The notes below the pieces were generated by a model, which had not been told where the DNA came from, did no database searches, and saw nothing but the letters and a program-made list of their open reading frames with translations. The position numbers and the translations under genes are program-made. From Pythium myriotylum (lineage: Eukaryota > Oomycota > Peronosporomycetes > Pythiales > Pythiaceae), in contig JALJCQ010000015.1 in assembly GCA_023091665.1 (NCBI GenBank), positions 1,116,001-1,180,000 of the forward strand: a DNA stretch of 64,000 nt. Direction: 5' to 3'. Shown piece by piece: positions 1 through 9,596 of this stretch (position 1 is the first letter of the stretch; each line of letters starts with the position of its first letter).

Positions 1-161
1 AATACATGCACGCAAGCAGGATGTCTGTCAATGAACACCACCAACCTTCACACCGGTCGATGCTGACGCTCTCTATGCTGAAATTACCGGTATCTCACCG
101 GTACAGTTGTCCGTTTGCTCGCTCTTCAATCCCGTAGCTCCTCCCAAGAAGCCACGCCAGC

Positions 162-787
162 ATGAGCAGCACCGCCGCGACCGACGCCTCTGCAGGCAAC
201 AACAGCGCGCCGAGCAGCAACGGCGCCGCGTCCGCGCCCGTGACGCCCGCGTCCGTGCTCGAGGGGCTCAAGAGCCACAAGGAGTGGCAGCGCGCGGTCG
301 TCTTCGACGCCGACAGCCGCGTGATCGCCACGACGTTCAAGGTCACGGACGCCGAGGTCGACGCCTGGCTGCGGCTCTTCGACAAGCGCGAGGACACGAT
401 CGCGGCCGGCATCATCCTGCTCGGCGAGCAGTACGACGTGCACCGGTGCGTTAAGGCGTTGATTGGCGTGTTGGTGGATTGACGACGCCACTGACGAGGA
501 TGTGCATGAGCAGCTTCCACCCGCCGCTAGTGTACGGCCGTCGCGGCGACCCGACGTCGGACGACAGCGAGGGCATCTGCGTGTGTCGCGTGGATCGCAA
601 GACGAGCAAGACGCCGGTCTTTGCGCTCATCACGTACACTTACCCGACGCTTTCGGCGCGAGCCGCGCCCCAGCTCAAAGAGTTCTGCGAGAGCCAACGT
701 ACGTGACGAGCGGGCTGCAATCTTTGTGCGCTGACATCTCATTCCTGATAAACTTTCTTGTGTGCTGCAGTTGTCAACCTTCCGTAG
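162..787 (+). CDS. Profilin-like actin-binding protein, three exons
   Basis: My exon model is 162-445, 514-698 and 771-787, giving 161 residues. Both introns are GT-AG (donors gtgcgt and gtacgt; acceptors gagcag and ctgcag) and joining them restores one frame. The product has a disordered Ala/Ser-rich N-terminus, then a profilin-like order: an AVVFDADSRVIAT strand pair, a GIILLGEQYDVHR strand, an SEGICVCRV strand and a C-terminal helix around ARAAPQLKEFCESQ. Profilins bind G-actin, poly-proline and phosphoinositides. The N-terminal extension of about 40 residues is longer than in animal or yeast profilins. The last exon adds only LVNLP; if intron 2 is not spliced, the protein ends two residues after ESQ, at a TGA at 704-706. 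Family assignment is by fold-order similarity and is moderately secure. Confidence 0.7.
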
Positions 788-1219
788 AGGGGATCTTAAT
801 CAGAAAACAAGTAATACACATACGTCCACTGTAACGCAACGCACTCGGTTGGGGTTGTGATGTGCATGAGCTCCTGCTCCTCGTTTGTTTCATGTTCAAC
901 CAACAACACCCTACACTCCTGCTCTGATCATGTTCAACGTGACGCAACGGAAGGTTTCTAATTCTTTCTGTAGCTACATAAGGTCAACCCTTCCCAGGTA
1001 GATGGCGATTCCGGCTGCCCACCTCAATCCAATCGCGCAGGAGAGCGACGACTTGGCGATGTGGTGAAGTAGTCGCGCGGGTTATCACACAGAAAGTAAG
1101 GTCCTCCAGGTACCATCTTCATCTTGCTTCTGCACACTGTTTGCTGAAGGAATACATGAGCAGAGTTTCCAAGAACTCATAGACTCGAAAGGAATTTCTA
1201 TTGCTTCAGGTCCGTCCCC
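788..1219. other. Intergenic region between convergent genes
   Basis: This 432-bp spacer lies between the 3' ends of the profilin-like gene and the CBEL-like gene. I see no ORF with coding character, no RNA gene and no repeat. It presumably holds both 3' untranslated regions and polyadenylation sites. Confidence 0.5.
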
Positions 1220-3109
1220 CTACTCAAACACGCCAGACGCGACGTACACGTTTTGGCTCTCGGCGTAGTTGGTCTTCTCAGTCCACTTCGTACCGGTCTT
1301 GAGCAAGCAACGCTTCTGGCTACCTCGCTTGAAGAACGTGAAGAGCTTGCACTGGGAGTTCGACTTGCAGTAGTCGCAGCACTCCTCAACCGTCTCAAAT
1401 GCCTTCTCTGTATCTGGGAGATCGTTGCCATGGAAGTAAATGTTGCGCTTCTGAGTGCCGCAGCGCTTCGTATCCCATGATCCGGAGCTCGCGGGTGTTG
1501 TCGGCGTTGGTGCAGGCGTAGGACGTGTGACGACTGGTGCCGGTGTCGTCGGCTGTGGGGTCGAAGACGACTTCTTGCCGGACACTGAACCCACTGACTT
1601 GACACGACCACCATCGCTCGTCTTCAAGTAACATGCGCGCTGTGTCGTCGAATAAGTGAACACCTTGCAGTTCGTGTCGCTGTTGCACGCGTCACAGCAG
1701 TCCACTAGATCCACGTTCGACACAGAGCGCAGATCGTTGCCGTAGTAGTCGACGTCCGTCTCGAGGCCGGCCGCACACGTGTCTGGTTTGTCGATACACT
1801 GGTAGCTGGTGGCGCTCCAGGGGTGGCAGTAAGCGCCGGCCGTGTCGCAGCACGGTGCGGTTCCGCCACAAGTGAGACCCGTATCGATGCAGGTCGGGGC
1901 TGGTGTCGGCGTTGGTGTTGCCGAGAGCTTTCGCCCTGACACAGCGCCTTTGGACGCACGACGACCAGCATTGCTGCTCTTGAGGTAGCACATTGGTCCA
2001 CCGTCGGCCAAGTTCACGTACGTGAAGTACTTGCAGTCCGCGTTCTCTTGGCACTTCTGGCAACAGTCCCACGGGTAGATCACCTTGTAGTTGGCGAGGT
2101 CACCACCGTAGTAATCGATGTCGGTCTCCATATCACCGCAGCCGGCGGCTGGTGTGATGCACTGGTAGAACCCCGTGTCCCATGGCTGGCAGTAATTGCC
2201 AGACGGGCAGCACGTGAACCCCTGCGCGTTGCCGCACGACTCCTGAGGTTTCGTTGAACACGTTGGTGGCGGGGCGGTGGTCGGAGCTGGCGTCACGGAT
2301 GTACCGGTGGCCTTGCGCCCCGAGACAGCACCCTTGAGTGCCTTCTTAGTGCCAGTTCCCTTCTTGAGGTAGCATGCCGGTCCCCATTGGTTGATGAAGG
2401 TGAAGGAGTCGCACTGCGGATTCTCCTTGCACTTGTCACAGCAGTCAGACGGTAGTTTGAGTCCGAAGAAGCTCGCAATGTCATCTCCGTTGTAATCGAC
2501 GTCCGTCTCCATGTTTCCGCAACCCGACGGAACGGCGATACACTGGTAGTAGCCGTCTTCCCAAGGCTGACAGAAGTTTCCATCCGTGCAGCAGGCGAAT
2601 CCCTTCGAGTCTCCGCACTTGTCACCGGGCTTTACCGTACACGAGCTCGAAGGTGGGGCTGGCGCCGGGGTGGGAGCAGGCGTCGGTGCAGGCGTCACGA
2701 CGGTCTTTCGACCCGAGACAGCGCCCTTGAGGGTCTTCTTGGTGCCGGTTCCCTTCTTGAGGTAGCAAGCTGGCCCCCACTGATTGATGAACGTGAAGGA
2801 CGTGCACTGCGGGTTGGCCTTGCACTTATCACAGCAATCGGACGGCAGCTTGAGCCCGAAAAAGCTCTCGAGGTCGTCGCCGCTGTAGTCGACGTCTGTC
2901 TCCATGTTCTCGCAGCCCGAGGGCACGCTAATGCACTGGTAGTAGCCGTCTTCCCATGGCTGACAGAAGGAGCCACTGGCACAGCACGAGAAGCCCTTGG
3001 AGTCACCACACTTGTCGCCGGCTTTGACACACGACGTCTGAGCGGACGCTGGCGAGAGCAACGTCGCCGCGAGCAGCAGCGCAGCCCCAAGAACGGACAC
3101 GCGGGGCAT
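1220..3109 (-). CDS. Secreted CBEL-like protein, four CBM1-PAN cassettes plus a fifth PAN
   Basis: The single-exon gene encodes 629 residues. Residues 1-23 are a signal peptide ending SPASA. Four cassettes follow (about 26-137, 156-267, 283-396, 410-514). Each has a compact Cys-rich CBM1-like module (CGDSKGF.CC..G.FCQPW...YYQC) followed by a PAN/Apple module (METDVDY.G.D, DCC.KC, CYLK), and Thr/Pro linkers separate them. A fifth PAN (about 545-627) has no CBM1. Known CBEL proteins of Phytophthora bind cellulose, attach hyphae to plant surfaces and elicit plant defence; they carry two CBM1-PAN units, so this is an enlarged version. Cassettes 1 and 2 are much more alike than 3 and 4, which suggests recent internal duplication. 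Cellulose binding is inferred, not shown. Confidence 0.85.
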   Translation of the reverse strand: MPRVSVLGAALLLAATLLSPASAQTSCVKAGDKCGDSKGFSCCASGSFCQPWEDGYYQCISVPSGCENMETDVDYSGDDLESFFGLKLPSDCCDKCKANPQCTSFTFINQWGPACYLKKGTGTKKTLKGAVSGRKTVVTPAPTPAPTPAPAPPSSSCTVKPGDKCGDSKGFACCTDGNFCQPWEDGYYQCIAVPSGCGNMETDVDYNGDDIASFFGLKLPSDCCDKCKENPQCDSFTFINQWGPACYLKKGTGTKKALKGAVSGRKATGTSVTPAPTTAPPPTCSTKPQESCGNAQGFTCCPSGNYCQPWDTGFYQCITPAAGCGDMETDIDYYGGDLANYKVIYPWDCCQKCQENADCKYFTYVNLADGGPMCYLKSSNAGRRASKGAVSGRKLSATPTPTPAPTCIDTGLTCGGTAPCCDTAGAYCHPWSATSYQCIDKPDTCAAGLETDVDYYGNDLRSVSNVDLVDCCDACNSDTNCKVFTYSTTQRACYLKTSDGGRVKSVGSVSGKKSSSTPQPTTPAPVVTRPTPAPTPTTPASSGSWDTKRCGTQKRNIYFHGNDLPDTEKAFETVEECCDYCKSNSQCKLFTFFKRGSQKRCLLKTGTKWTEKTNYAESQNVYVASGVFE

Positions 3110-3764
3110 CTCGAGGCGAAGGACTGGGCGGGGGCGTGTACCTGGAAGTCGCAGGTTAACGAATGGCGTGCCCTCGAGAGCGAGAGAGCCTCCGAGTTGC
3201 TGGAGGGCCCGACTGCGCCGGTCTGTTAGTCATATCCGATTTGATCAATTATGGTTACTAAGAGGATGAATACACTGCAGATCTGTTCTTGGTGATGCCC
3301 ATTCCGCTTCGTAGATTTATTTTCACAGGTTTAAGGGCAGAAACGAGTCTGGAGTCAAATGACCGATCATTAGTAACGACACGCATGGTCTGTGATACTA
3401 CTAATGCAGTAGGCAATCCCAGTTTACAGTGGAAAAGTCACCGAAATCAACTCGTTTAGCGTGCATCTAAGCAGATGGATAACCAGATGATGCATAGAAA
3501 TCCAGGAGTGTAAACCTCGTTGCCGTCCACTCTGGATTCTTCCTGGACATCTGCATCACAGCAAGGAGACCCACTTGCTCGTAATACCGTATTTGCCTCG
3601 CCTCCGGCTAGCGATCCAATCCAAACATAGACATCTCCAACCTCAGTTTGATGTATCTTGGTCTGATTTGAAGCGGTACAGAGTCCCAAGGATACTTTTC
3701 CAAATGTACCCTTGCAAGCCACTCGCCATTTCTGGCGAAGAGCTCACTTCACCTTCGTTCTGCC
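3110..3764. promoter_or_regulatory. Shared upstream region of two divergent genes
   Basis: The 655 bp between the CBEL-like gene (minus) and the NYN gene (plus) must hold both promoters. No ORF in it looks coding. An initiator-like site for the NYN gene is listed separately. I see no obvious initiator for the CBEL-like gene. Confidence 0.45.
3742..3757 (+). promoter_or_regulatory. Initiator-like element of the NYN gene
   Basis: The sequence gctcacttcacc followed by ttcg resembles the oomycete core promoter (an initiator of the form YCAYTYY, often followed by a CAWTTT-type flank). It sits just upstream of the ATG at 3765, as is common for these short-leader genes. Confidence 0.4.
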
Positions 3765-5810
3765 ATGGCTCAGCGCTTCGTGTTTCTGGATCTAGATGCC
3801 GTGCTCGACGGCCTGCGTCGCGCCGACCACCTCGTGGGGCGAGTGCCCAGCGCGGCCTCCGCGCGAGACCTACGCCTCAACATGAAACCATTCACTACGC
3901 TCGTCTCTGGAGCGGACGACGACGTCGGCTGTCGCTGTGCAGTGTACCACAAGACAACGCCTGCTGTGGCGCAAATGCTAATCTCGAGCGGATGGATTGT
4001 CGAGGATCGTAACAAGAGCCCGCACACGGCGCTGCAGAATGCAGTGTTAACTCTTCTATTAAAGTCGAGTGACGTGGCGTCGATCAGCGACACCGATGTG
4101 GAAATTTCGGACCAGCAGCACGAAGAAAGTCGCGTCTCTGATAGTCACAAGGTGCTCGTGGTAGTGACGAGTGACGCGAGCGACGACGTGGTCAAGGGCC
4201 GCTTTGTTCAGATTATCGAGTCCTTTCTCGAGCTGGAAGGCGAAGATTGGAATGTGGAGATCATCACTTGGTCGCACACTCTCTGTGACGCATTCCTAAA
4301 ACTTCCTGAGCGCCATAACGCTCGAGTTTGTATCAAGTTACTCGACGAAATAGCAGACTCGGAGGTCGAGTCGGTCCCCATCGTATATGCTACCGACCGG
4401 CCGGCGCCTGTGATGATTCCAGTCGTTAAAAAACCCGGAGATTCACCCGTGATGAAACCTTCATCCGCCGCAGCCAAGATCAAGAAGATACCCCCAACAG
4501 AGCATCTTGTGTCTGCACGTCTCGAGCGGATCCATCAATTGAAGGCCCAGGCCCTCTTGGGTGCCTATACCCCAGACAAGCGACTTCGTTACATCTTGAT
4601 GGATGCCGACAACATCTTTCTCTCGCTTCGAAATGCTACACATTTACATCCGCTCGTGCCACACGCGCAATCTCCACTCGACTTGCGTATTCAGTTCAAA
4701 AGACTCACGAACCGCGTCTGCAACAGTGCCATCGGATATAAAGATGACCTAGTTCGCGAGATGAAGGCTATGTTCTTCGCGACTTCGCCTTTTCTTGTGA
4801 AAGGACTAATTACATGCCGCTGGACTGTTGAAAAGCAGCGAAACATCACTGACGCTAGTCTCCACGACGAGCTTCGACGCATGCTCCGTGATGCCGAGAG
4901 AGAAGACGAGTTAATTGAAAGTGAGAGTTGTAGCGAGGAAGATGGTGATGGTGTCAAGCCGTCTCGTACGTTGGTTCTTGTCACCGGTGACGGCAACGAT
5001 GAGACTTCATCCTCGGCTGCATCTTTTCGGGGAATTGTGAACGATTTTCTTGAGGCGGGCTGGAGTGTGGAAATTCATGCGTGGTCTCACGCGTTGAACT
5101 CAACTTACATTGATCTCATGGAGGCGCAACCGCAGAGCGTCAGTGTTCGCCCATTAGACGACAGTGGTGCCGTCGAGCTGTGGGAGAAACGAGAAGATCC
5201 AGACGACACAACTTCTCCGAGTGGAGTGTCCGCAAAGCTAGTTTACGCTTCCCCCGATAGCGATTGGAAGACTTCGGCTACTCCAGTCAAGCCTAAGCCT
5301 AAGGCTTCCCCACTTCAATTTGTGGGCAAGCATCCAGGGCCCAGTGTGACAAGCCTGGGTGAGTCGTCTCTCGCTAAAGCTACACTAGCTAATGGAGACG
5401 TCACGAGTTCGGTCGGCTCACATACAGATGTGGATGCTGAGGACTCGCACACCCGGCTGCGAATACTTGAGGTCCAGCTTGCAACAGTCAGGCGAGACAA
5501 GAATGCCCTAGCGATGCAGTTAGAGTTGATGACATCAGCCTACGAGGCAAGACTGCAACAAATTCGATGGGAACGATGGGAAGCTTTTGGAGCATGCCTG
5601 CGAGCCATCACGTGTCGCGAGACAGGTGGCGTCCTGGAGAACCCTGTGCTGCTTGCGTGCTGCCGCATCACTATGAGCAAAGTCGCGGCTGTGAACCTGA
5701 AGGAACACGGATCTGGATGCCCCGGGTGTGGTGTTGCAAACTTCAAGATGATTGCCGTGCCAGTGCTTGACGAAGTTGTCCAAGCCATCATGAACAACGC
5801 GCCTAAGTAG
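3765..5810 (+). CDS. Tandem NYN/PIN-like domain protein with C-terminal RING-like remnant
   Basis: The 681-residue single-exon protein has two copies of a NYN-type (LabA/PIN-like nuclease) fold. Copy 1 starts FVFLDLDAVLDGL (about 5) and continues with KVLVVVTSDASDD and WNVEIITWSHTL. Copy 2 starts RYILMDADNIFLSL (about 275) and continues with RTLVLVTGDGNDE and WSVEIHAWSHALN. The first-strand Asp, the DADN motif and the TGDGNDE loop in copy 2 fit a metal-dependent RNA nuclease. Copy 1 keeps DLD but has TSDASDD, so it may be weaker or inactive. A coiled coil at about 565-600 precedes a segment resembling a RING or U-box (C...NPVLLACC...CPGCG). RNA cleavage or RNA binding is inferred. The gene ends 170 bp before AP2S on the same strand. 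Confidence 0.6.
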   Translation: MAQRFVFLDLDAVLDGLRRADHLVGRVPSAASARDLRLNMKPFTTLVSGADDDVGCRCAVYHKTTPAVAQMLISSGWIVEDRNKSPHTALQNAVLTLLLKSSDVASISDTDVEISDQQHEESRVSDSHKVLVVVTSDASDDVVKGRFVQIIESFLELEGEDWNVEIITWSHTLCDAFLKLPERHNARVCIKLLDEIADSEVESVPIVYATDRPAPVMIPVVKKPGDSPVMKPSSAAAKIKKIPPTEHLVSARLERIHQLKAQALLGAYTPDKRLRYILMDADNIFLSLRNATHLHPLVPHAQSPLDLRIQFKRLTNRVCNSAIGYKDDLVREMKAMFFATSPFLVKGLITCRWTVEKQRNITDASLHDELRRMLRDAEREDELIESESCSEEDGDGVKPSRTLVLVTGDGNDETSSSAASFRGIVNDFLEAGWSVEIHAWSHALNSTYIDLMEAQPQSVSVRPLDDSGAVELWEKREDPDDTTSPSGVSAKLVYASPDSDWKTSATPVKPKPKASPLQFVGKHPGPSVTSLGESSLAKATLANGDVTSSVGSHTDVDAEDSHTRLRILEVQLATVRRDKNALAMQLELMTSAYEARLQQIRWERWEAFGACLRAITCRETGGVLENPVLLACCRITMSKVAAVNLKEHGSGCPGCGVANFKMIAVPVLDEVVQAIMNNAPK

Positions 5811-5979
5811 AAAATCCTCCGTGCGGCCATGGCATTGGAGTGGGGTTCTAATGCCACCTGCCAATGAGCGGTTTGAATCCCCCGAAACGACGTGCCTTTT
5901 CAAGATCGCAACCTCCTCCCTCCCTTCTACTCACGTTCAAAACGTTCTCAGTGGAATCGAGTCACCAGCGCTTGGCACG

Positions 5980-6477
5980 ATGGTTCGTTCGGGAAACGCT
6001 GGCTGTTCTCGTCCTGGATAATGGGCTAACCCGCTTTACATCCCGTAGATCCGATTCTTCCTCCTCCAGAACCGTCAGGGTAAAACTCGTCTTTCCAAGT
6101 ACTACGTACCCCCGCCAGACGACGCCGATAAGGCACGCCTTGAGTCGGAGATTCACCGCCTCGTAGTCTCGCGCGACGCCAAGCACACAAACTTCATCGA
6201 GTTTCGAAGCTACAAGCTCATCTACCGCCGCTACGCTGGACTTTTCTTCATCTTGGGCGTCGACGTGACAGCAAATGAGCTACTTTGTCTCGAGACCATT
6301 CATCTATTCGTCGAGCTACTTGACCAGCAGTTTTCCAATGTTTGTGAACTCGACATTGTCTTCAACTTCAACAAAGTCTATTCGATGCTGGACGAATACA
6401 TTCTCGGTGGCGAGATCCAGGAGACGTCTAAGCGGGAGATGCTCGAACGCATCCGTGAGCTCGAAAAGCTCGAGTAA
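5980..6477 (+). CDS. AP2S1: AP-2 adaptor complex sigma subunit
   Basis: My model is exon 1 at 5980-5982 (the ATG alone), intron 5983-6048, exon 2 at 6049-6477, giving 143 residues; animal AP2S1 has 142. The protein begins [20 protein letters not shown] and keeps the family landmarks [34 protein letters not shown] and [11 protein letters not shown]. The intron is 66 nt with donor gttcgt, a ctaac branch-like site and acceptor cgtag. Sigma-2 is the small core subunit of the AP-2 clathrin adaptor at the plasma membrane and helps bind dileucine cargo signals. Without splicing, the reading frame lacks the conserved N-terminal IRFF strand or any upstream in-frame ATG, so the one-codon exon is the simplest solution. 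Confidence 0.9.
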
Positions 6478-6535
6478 TATGGGACTGTATTTCACGAACG
6501 AGTTTAACGCGTTCGATTCGTAATATTGCACATTT

Positions 6536-8839
6536 CTATTCGCTCTTCTGGAAAAAATTCTCTTGCACCATGAACCGTACCATCTGCAGCATCTTACGTT
6601 GCTCTGTGAGCACGTCATTCTTGAGCAGCTTACGCAGCAGGGATCCTTGTTCCGTCTTCCACTTCTCTTCAAGAAGCTTGCCCTGCTTCGCGGCCTGTTG
6701 CTGCTGTTTCTGGCGCTTGATCACAGAATCATCGTGGCTATAAGGGCATGTATCCCCCTTGGCGCACGATCCCTTCTGCTGCATAGCTCGACATGCGAAC
6801 GCCTTACGGTCATGGCTAAACTTGCACGAATCGCCAAATGCACATTGGTTGCGGAGAAACTTGCGACAAAGCAACGTGGGCTTTTGCCTCTTAGCTGTCG
6901 GTGATGACGATGTGTCATCTGTCGGGACTGCATCTTGTGGCTCCACGAATTCCTCTTCGGCTTCTTCATCAACCGCATCATCGCTCGCAGCGGCTTCAGC
7001 AGTAGACTCAGTCACTTCTTGTCCCGCTTCATCATCACCGGTGTTCTCTGCGACTTCGCCTTCCTCAATCTCGCCTTCCTCTAGTTCCTCATCCTCCGGT
7101 GCCTCATCCCGCTTGCGCTTCACTGATGCAACTGCTGCAGCTGGCAGTGATCTTGCCTGAGTTGCAGCGGACGACGATCCAGCGCTTGCTTTGCGGGATA
7201 CAGTTGACGACGAAGGCCACTTCTTGCGACGCTCTGCCCGCCATTTTTCAATATCCTCGGGTGAGTCACCCACCAACACCATGAATTTCTGGCCTTCAAT
7301 ATCAATCTCTTTCAGTCCGTTGCCTGCGTACTGGCCGTGAGTCGTCTGGAAGTGCGCGCCAACAACGCGTTTGGATGCGGAGAAATCGCAGTCGGGCGAT
7401 GGACACGGCACATGAGTCTTGATGTGAGCGATATGCTGGGACTCAATAGTGAAAGACTTTTCACACGGTTCGCAGTACCATTGTGACGACCCCGGCCCGT
7501 GCGAACCCGTCTCTTCTCCGTCCTCGTCTTCGAGAGCTGCTCGTTGATGCGGGGGATTCGGTTGATTATGATAGGCGGAGGTACGCGGCTCGTACTCCTG
7601 AAACGCAGGTCGACCCAGGTGGTGGGGTTGTGGACGCGCGTACGGATTCGAATGGTGCTGATGGTGATGCTGCGGCGGGGGCCCATTCGACCATTGACCA
7701 CCATTGTGGGGTCTCTGCTGCTTATGCTGATTCTCCTCAAGTACGATAGGGCATTGCTGAATCCAGTGACCTGGCTGACGACACTTGTGGCACACGTAAG
7801 AGGGCGGTGGCGGGCGATGGTGCGTCTGTGCCTGTGGTCGTGAGTGGTTCTGTTGGTACTGAGGTTGAGGCGGGTACTGATTTCCGTATTGGCCTTGTGG
7901 GAACTGACCGGATTGATAGCCATAGTCGCCCGGTGGAGGCTGCTGGTATTGCTGAGCGTGGTGTGGCGGTGGTTGATACGGCACTGCAGGCGGCATGGCA
8001 CCGTAAGTCGGAGACTGCGGATATTGCGACGCTTGCTGTTGATGGTAATACGGATTCGGAGGCGGCTGCTGTGGCGCCGCTGCAGGCGATGGTGGCGGTG
8101 GCCCAGTCGGCAGCGGTGGATGGGATTGCGAAGGGATCGAGGGTGAAGTGAGTGAAAACGACGCTCCGTCGTCGACCGCCATCGGTGCCTCGCTAGGCCG
8201 GTGCTCTGTGGAGGACGGCGGTGGCCCTGGCGGAAGTGGAGGTGCCTGGGAGTCTGCCGCAGAGCGCGGCAGGTACGCTTGCTGACGGTCGTAGGCCGGC
8301 GTTGGCTGGGTCGCTGGCGCAGGTGTCGGGAGCAACGCGCTCGGTGGCTGCTGATACGACTGGGGCTGCTGCTGGTAGTACGGCGGCGGCTGCGCGTACG
8401 CTGGTTGCTGTTGGTAAGGTGCGTACGCAGGAGGTTGCTGCTGCTGCTGAGGAGGTGGAGGCGCGTACTGTGTCTGCGCGCCGTATCCACCGGCCGCGTA
8501 CTGCGGATTCGCAGGCGGCGCATACTGCGGCTGGCCGTACGGCGGCGGCGGCTGCTGGTAGTACGGCTGAGGCTGTCCGTACTGCTGTGGCGGAGGCGCG
8601 TCGTATCCCGGACCGCCGTACTGTGGCAGTGGCTGCGCGTAGCCGCCACGGCCGCCGTTGGCGTAGCCTCGTCCTCCGCCTCCGCGACCTCCGCCGCGGC
8701 CTCCTCCTCGAGCGCCTCGGCCTCCGAAGCTGCGACCGCCTGGCGGACCTCGCCCGCCACGGCCGCCGCGCATTGCGGGGCCGCGTCCTGCGCCGCGAGG
8801 GCCCGGCGCGCCGCCGTGGAAAGCTCCGTGGGCGTCCAT
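6536..8839 (-). CDS. NUFIP1: NUFIP1-type RNA-binding zinc finger protein
   Basis: The 767-residue single-exon protein starts with an RGG-rich segment (about 8-70) and a long Pro/Gln/Tyr-rich disordered stretch. It has a CCHC zinc knuckle CHKCRQPGHWIQQC (about 349), a C2H2 finger starting WYCEPCEKSF (about 454), the NUFIP1 signature EGQKFMVLVGDSPEDIEKWR followed by ERRKKWP (about 510-533), an acidic EEGEIEEGEVAE region, and two CCCH fingers (CRKFLRNQCAFGDSCKFSH, CRAMQQKGSCAKGDTCPYSH; about 655-700). NUFIP1 (Rsa1 in yeast) is an assembly factor for box C/D snoRNPs and in animals also a ribophagy receptor. CCCH fingers and a CCHC knuckle are not in human NUFIP1, so this is an expanded domain set. 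The signature motif makes the family call secure. Confidence 0.85.
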   Translation of the reverse strand: MDAHGAFHGGAPGPRGAGRGPAMRGGRGGRGPPGGRSFGGRGARGGGRGGGRGGGGRGYANGGRGGYAQPLPQYGGPGYDAPPPQQYGQPQPYYQQPPPPYGQPQYAPPANPQYAAGGYGAQTQYAPPPPQQQQQPPAYAPYQQQPAYAQPPPYYQQQPQSYQQPPSALLPTPAPATQPTPAYDRQQAYLPRSAADSQAPPLPPGPPPSSTEHRPSEAPMAVDDGASFSLTSPSIPSQSHPPLPTGPPPPSPAAAPQQPPPNPYYHQQQASQYPQSPTYGAMPPAVPYQPPPHHAQQYQQPPPGDYGYQSGQFPQGQYGNQYPPQPQYQQNHSRPQAQTHHRPPPPSYVCHKCRQPGHWIQQCPIVLEENQHKQQRPHNGGQWSNGPPPQHHHQHHSNPYARPQPHHLGRPAFQEYEPRTSAYHNQPNPPHQRAALEDEDGEETGSHGPGSSQWYCEPCEKSFTIESQHIAHIKTHVPCPSPDCDFSASKRVVGAHFQTTHGQYAGNGLKEIDIEGQKFMVLVGDSPEDIEKWRAERRKKWPSSSTVSRKASAGSSSAATQARSLPAAAVASVKRKRDEAPEDEELEEGEIEEGEVAENTGDDEAGQEVTESTAEAAASDDAVDEEAEEEFVEPQDAVPTDDTSSSPTAKRQKPTLLCRKFLRNQCAFGDSCKFSHDRKAFACRAMQQKGSCAKGDTCPYSHDDSVIKRQKQQQQAAKQGKLLEEKWKTEQGSLLRKLLKNDVLTEQRKMLQMVRFMVQENFFQKSE

Positions 8840-8984
8840 TCTCCGTCTCGTCCAAGCGGCTTCCAGTCAATTGTTTCAACTTGCCCTGCAACGACCCATC
8901 CAAAAACAGCCCAAAATAAGACGGCAAACGACGTGGACCACCCTATGGATTTGTTTTGGGTAGCAATGAATACGTTAACTTTGG

Positions 8985-9544
8985 CTACTCGATCAACTGG
9001 GGGCAGAGCATCTTGGCGAAGTCGGCGTCCTGGATGGTGAGCGGCAGGCTCTGGCCCGTGGCGTCTGCCAGCAGCACGGCCACGATGTGCTTGCACTGTA
9101 CGTGTACAGAGAGATGCACGGCTGTTAATAGTTCCCAAATTGCGCAACAAGAAAAAAAAACTAAGAGCTACTCACCATGGCGCTAGGGGTCTGGACCGTC
9201 GTGAGGAGGAAGGTGCTACAGGAGCAGTAGTGGTCGAAGCAGTTGTAGTAGTTGGGGCCGGTGCCGCTGCCGGCATCGAGCGACTGCGACATGTCGCTTG
9301 GTGCAGACTGGTGCGCGTGGTATCGATTGAGCGACTCGACGCGGAAGAACGAGCGCTTGGACGGCAACGCTGTGACCTTCTTGACGGCCTTGCGGTCCAC
9401 GAGCTCGCTCGCCGCTTGGAAGAGCTGCAGGTTTTCGGGGGACAGCGCCGCCAACAAGTGGCCGTGCGAATCCTCGACGCCACCACAGCGTTTTACGTCT
9501 GCGAGGACGTGGCGAAGTACGCTCGCTGCGATTGCATCCGTCAT
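8985..9544 (-). CDS. ZSWIM7: SWIM zinc-finger protein, ZSWIM7/SWS1-like recombination factor
   Basis: My model has exon 1 at 9544-9176 and exon 2 at 9095-8985, 159 residues. The intron (9175-9096) has donor gtgagt, a T-rich tract and acceptor tacag, in phase 0. The splice joins CSCSTFLLTTVQTPSAM to CKHIVAVLLAD and so completes a SWIM motif (CxC-x15-CxH) interrupted by the intron. Overall length and the position of the SWIM motif near the C-terminus match ZSWIM7/SWS1. That protein works with a RAD51 paralog-like partner (SWSAP1 or Shu complex) to promote RAD51 filaments in homologous recombination. The final residues are QLIE. The neighbour MCM9, also a recombination protein, lies less than 3 kb away. 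The assignment rests on the motif and the size. Confidence 0.8.
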
Positions 9545-9596
9545 CTTGATCTGACCAACACAGTGATATTTACGAAATGCTCTTTATTTGAAGCGG

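Noticed and set aside
5855..5885. tRNA-like T-loop (ggtttgaatccc) near the AP2S promoter
   Set aside because: The flanking sequence cannot be folded into acceptor, D and anticodon arms; chance match.
7312..9150. A 612-codon minus-strand frame overlapping the NUFIP1 gene
   Set aside because: It is an out-of-frame shadow of the Pro/Gln/Tyr-rich NUFIP1 coding region; the composition is Arg/Ser/His-rich noise and the NUFIP1 motifs are in the other frame.
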